A stretch of DNA of 64,000 nt. Source: Azorinus chamasolen. Lineage: Eukaryota; Mollusca; Bivalvia; Cardiida; Solecurtidae. The notes under the pieces were generated by a model. It was not told the DNA's origin. It saw only the letters and a program-made list of their open reading frames with translations, and made no database searches. Made by a program: the position numbers and the translations under genes. Location: NCBI GenBank assembly GCA_963576725.1, contig OY755241.1, forward strand, positions 79,410,003-79,474,002, given 5' to 3'. This document shows, in pieces, positions 61,655-64,000 of the stretch (its first letter is position 1; each line of letters opens with the position of its first letter).

Positions 61655-61930
61655 TAAAATATATAACCGAGTCGCCAGTCTGAGTCAAAAGCAATATATA
61701 ACCGAGTCGCCAGTCTGAGTCAAAAGCAATATATAACCGAGTCGCCAGCCTGAATCAAAATATATAACCGAGTCGCCAGTCTGAGTCAAAATATATAACC
61801 GAGTCGCCAGTCTGAGTCAAAATATATAACCGAGTCGCCAGTCTAAGTCAAAAGCAATATATAACCGACTCGCCAGTCTGAGTCAAAAGCAATATATAAC
61901 CGAATCTCCAGTCTGAGTCAAACGCAATTG
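61655..61930. repeat. 31-35-bp minisatellite, 8 units
   Basis: Unit ATATATAACCGAGTCGCCAG plus TCTGAGTCAAA, with optional AGCA. Confidence 0.9.
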
Positions 61931-61982
61931 TCTAAGTATGCAAGAAAGGTTTTGTGAACTATCATTTACAAAATAACCTCGG

Positions 61983-62220
61983 TTAACCCTCATATAGACG
62001 ACTTTTCACGCCTTTGCAAACAGAGTAGACCCCGATCAGACGGCTCCTATAGGAGCCGTTTGATCAGGGCCGGTTCTGTTTTCTTATGAAATTGTAATAA
62101 AGCTGACTCCACAGTTTCTACCAAATATCTTGTGTACATATGCTATTATAAACGTTCAGCTTATTAATATTCATGGTGTAATTATTTCTTACATGAATAT
62201 TCATCAGGCTAAGGGTTATT
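61983..62220 (-). mobile_element. Family A MITE, reversed
   Basis: GGTTAACCCTCATATAGACG start, core GTAGACCCCGATCAGACGGC around CTCCTATAGGAG, ATCAGGCTAAGGGTTA end. Confidence 0.85.
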
Positions 62221-62239
62221 ACAGTGTAACAACAAGCTG

Positions 62240-64000
62240 TTTAACCCTCTACCTGATAGAGACACCTTAGAAAACTGAGTATAGCCAGATCAACCGGCTC
62301 TTATATGAGCCGTATTACCAGGGTCTGCTCTGTTAGACAACTGAGTATAGCCAGATTAACCGGCTCTTATATGAGCCGTATTACCAGGGTCTGCTCTGTT
62401 AGACAACTGAGTATAGCCAGATCAACCGGCTTTTATATGAGCCGTATTACCAGGGTCTGCTCTGTTAGACAACTGAGTATAGCCAGATCAACCGGCTCTT
62501 ATATGAGCCGTATTACCAGTGTCTGCTCTGTTAGACAACTGAGTATAGCCAGATCAACCGGCTCTTATATGAGCCGTATTACCAGGGTCTGTTCTGTTAG
62601 ACAACTGAGTATAGCCAGATCAACCGGCTTTTATATGAGCCGTATTACCAGGGTCTGCTCTGTTAGACAACTGAGTATAGCCAGATCAACCGGCTCTTAT
62701 ATGAGCCGTATTACCAGGGTCTGCTCTGTTAGACAACTGAGTATAGCCAGATCAACCGGCCCTTATATGAGCCGTATTACCAGGGTCTGCTCTGTTAGAC
62801 AACTGAGTATAGCCAGATCAACCGGCTCTTATATGAGCCGTATTACCAGGGTCTGCTCTGTTAGACAACTGAGTATAGCCAGATTAACCGGCTCTTATAT
62901 GAGCCGTATAACCAGGGTCTGCTATGTTAGACAACTGAGTATAGCCAGATCAACCGGCTCTTATATGAGCCGTATTACCAGGGTCTGCTCTGTTAGACAA
63001 CTGAATATAGCCAGATCAACCGGCTCTTATATGAGCCGTATTACCGGGGTCTGCTCTGTTAGACAACTGAGTATAGCCAGATCAACCGGCTCTTATATGA
63101 GCCGTATTACCAGGGTCTGCTCTGTTAGACAACTGAGTATAGCCAGATCAACCGGCTCTTATATGAGCCGTATTACCGGGGTCTGCTCTGTTAGACAACT
63201 GAGTATAGCCAGATCAACCGGCTCTTATATGAGCCGTATTACCAGGGTCTGGTCTGTTAGACAACTGAGTATAGCCAGATCAACCGGCTCTTATATGAGC
63301 CGTAATACCAGGGTCTGCTCATTTAGACAACTGAGTATAGCCAGATCAACCAGCTCTTATATGAGTCGTATTACCAGGGTCTGCTCTATTAGACAACTGA
63401 GTATAGTCAGATCAACCGGCTCTTATATGAGCCGTATTACCAGGATCTGATCTGTTAGACAACTGAATATAGCCAGATCAACCGGCTCTTATATGAGCCG
63501 TATTACCAGGGTCTGCTCTGTTAGACAACTCAGTATAGCCAGATCAACCGGCTCTTATATGAGCCGTATTACCAGGGTCTGGTCTGTTAGACAACTGAGT
63601 ATAGCCAGATCAACCGGCTCTTATATGAGCCGTATTACCAGGGTCTGCTCTGTTAGACAACTGAGTATAGCCAGATCAACCGGCTCTTATATGAGCCGTA
63701 TTACCAGGGTCTGCTCTGTTAGACAACTGAGTATAGCCAGATCAACCGGCTCTTATATGAGCCGTATTACCAGGGTCTGCTCTGTTAGACAACTGAGTAT
63801 AGCCAGATCAACCGGCTCTTATATTAGCCGTATTACCAGGGTCTTCTCTGTTAGACAACTGAGTATAGCCAGATCAACCGGCTCTTATATGAGCCGTATT
63901 ACCAGGGTCTGCTCTGTTAGACAACTGAGTATAGCCAGATCAACCGGCTCTTATATGAGCCGTATTACCAAGGTCTGCTCTGTTAGACAACTGAGTATAG
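62240..64000. repeat. 66-bp satellite from a whole MITE hairpin core, 26+ units, runs off the window
   Basis: The array starts inside a MITE (TTTAACCCTCTACC at 62239) and repeats its core: GAGTATAGCCAGATCAACCG, GCTCTTATATGAGC, CGTATTACCAGGGTCTGC, TCTGTTAGACAACT. Every unit can fold. The 381-residue frame (62305-63450) of 22-residue repeats exists only because 66 is divisible by 3. Confidence 0.95.

Noticed and set aside
62305..63450. 381-residue open frame of 22-residue repeats (MSRITRVCSVRQLSIARSTG)
   Set aside because: It is a 66-bp non-coding satellite; the frame is open only because the unit is divisible by three. The unit is a MITE hairpin core, and no promoter or unique flank is present.
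62240..64000. CRISPR-like array (regular palindromic repeats)
   Set aside because: Units are head-to-tail with no variable spacers, no cas genes, and the DNA is eukaryotic.

Overview
This window is eukaryotic nuclear DNA, most likely from a bivalve mollusc. The reasons are two intron-split animal genes (LRRIQ3-like and OGG1), dense short palindromic MITEs, tRNA-derived SINEs, and non-coding repeat families of the type common in molluscan genomes (starts such as AGAGGGCCATGAGGCCCTGA, GTCCGTCC-rich heads, tandem interiors of about 160 bp). The sequence is AT-rich, no operon-like layout is seen, and coding exons are under 3% of the window. The species cannot be named from the sequence.

Layout. 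1-2.8 kb: a 36-bp minisatellite and nested MITEs. 2.85-8.3 kb: the first three coding exons of an LRRIQ3-like leucine-rich-repeat gene on the minus strand; its 3' part (IQ region) was not found and probably lies beyond the left edge. 8.5-25 kb: intergenic, nearly wall-to-wall palindromic MITEs, then a 5'-truncated non-LTR retrotransposon tail near 24.3 kb. 25.4-45.4 kb: a complete OGG1 gene (8-oxoguanine DNA glycosylase/AP lyase) on the plus strand in eight coding exons that join in phase into 381 residues; its introns are packed with DNA transposons, MITEs and tandem arrays. 45.4-64 kb: no recognisable gene; SINE, MITEs, large molluscan repeats, then a run of minisatellites and satellites (40, 33, 28, 27, 31, 38/76 and 66 bp), the last running off the right edge.

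The two genes point away from each other, about 17 kb apart, and no functional link is visible. The most notable signals are in the repeats. (1) At least six MITE families with different ends (TTAA-CCCT ends like piggyBac; ACAGTAAAACC or ACAGTTGAAC ends like pogo/Tigger) all carry a central hairpin whose apex is GCTCCTANAGGAGC, and cores appear to have moved between families. (2) Four satellite arrays each amplify a different segment of one of these MITEs. (3) The 3' splice site of OGG1 exon 4 is repeated seven times in tandem, and only the last copy gives an intact reading frame. (4) The glutamine that reads 8-oxoguanine in human OGG1 (Q315) is a histidine here. (5) One satellite has a dimeric higher-order repeat (76 = 2 x 38 bp) grading into a homogenised 38-bp monomer zone.

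Most other open frames are spurious translations of palindromes or tandem repeats.
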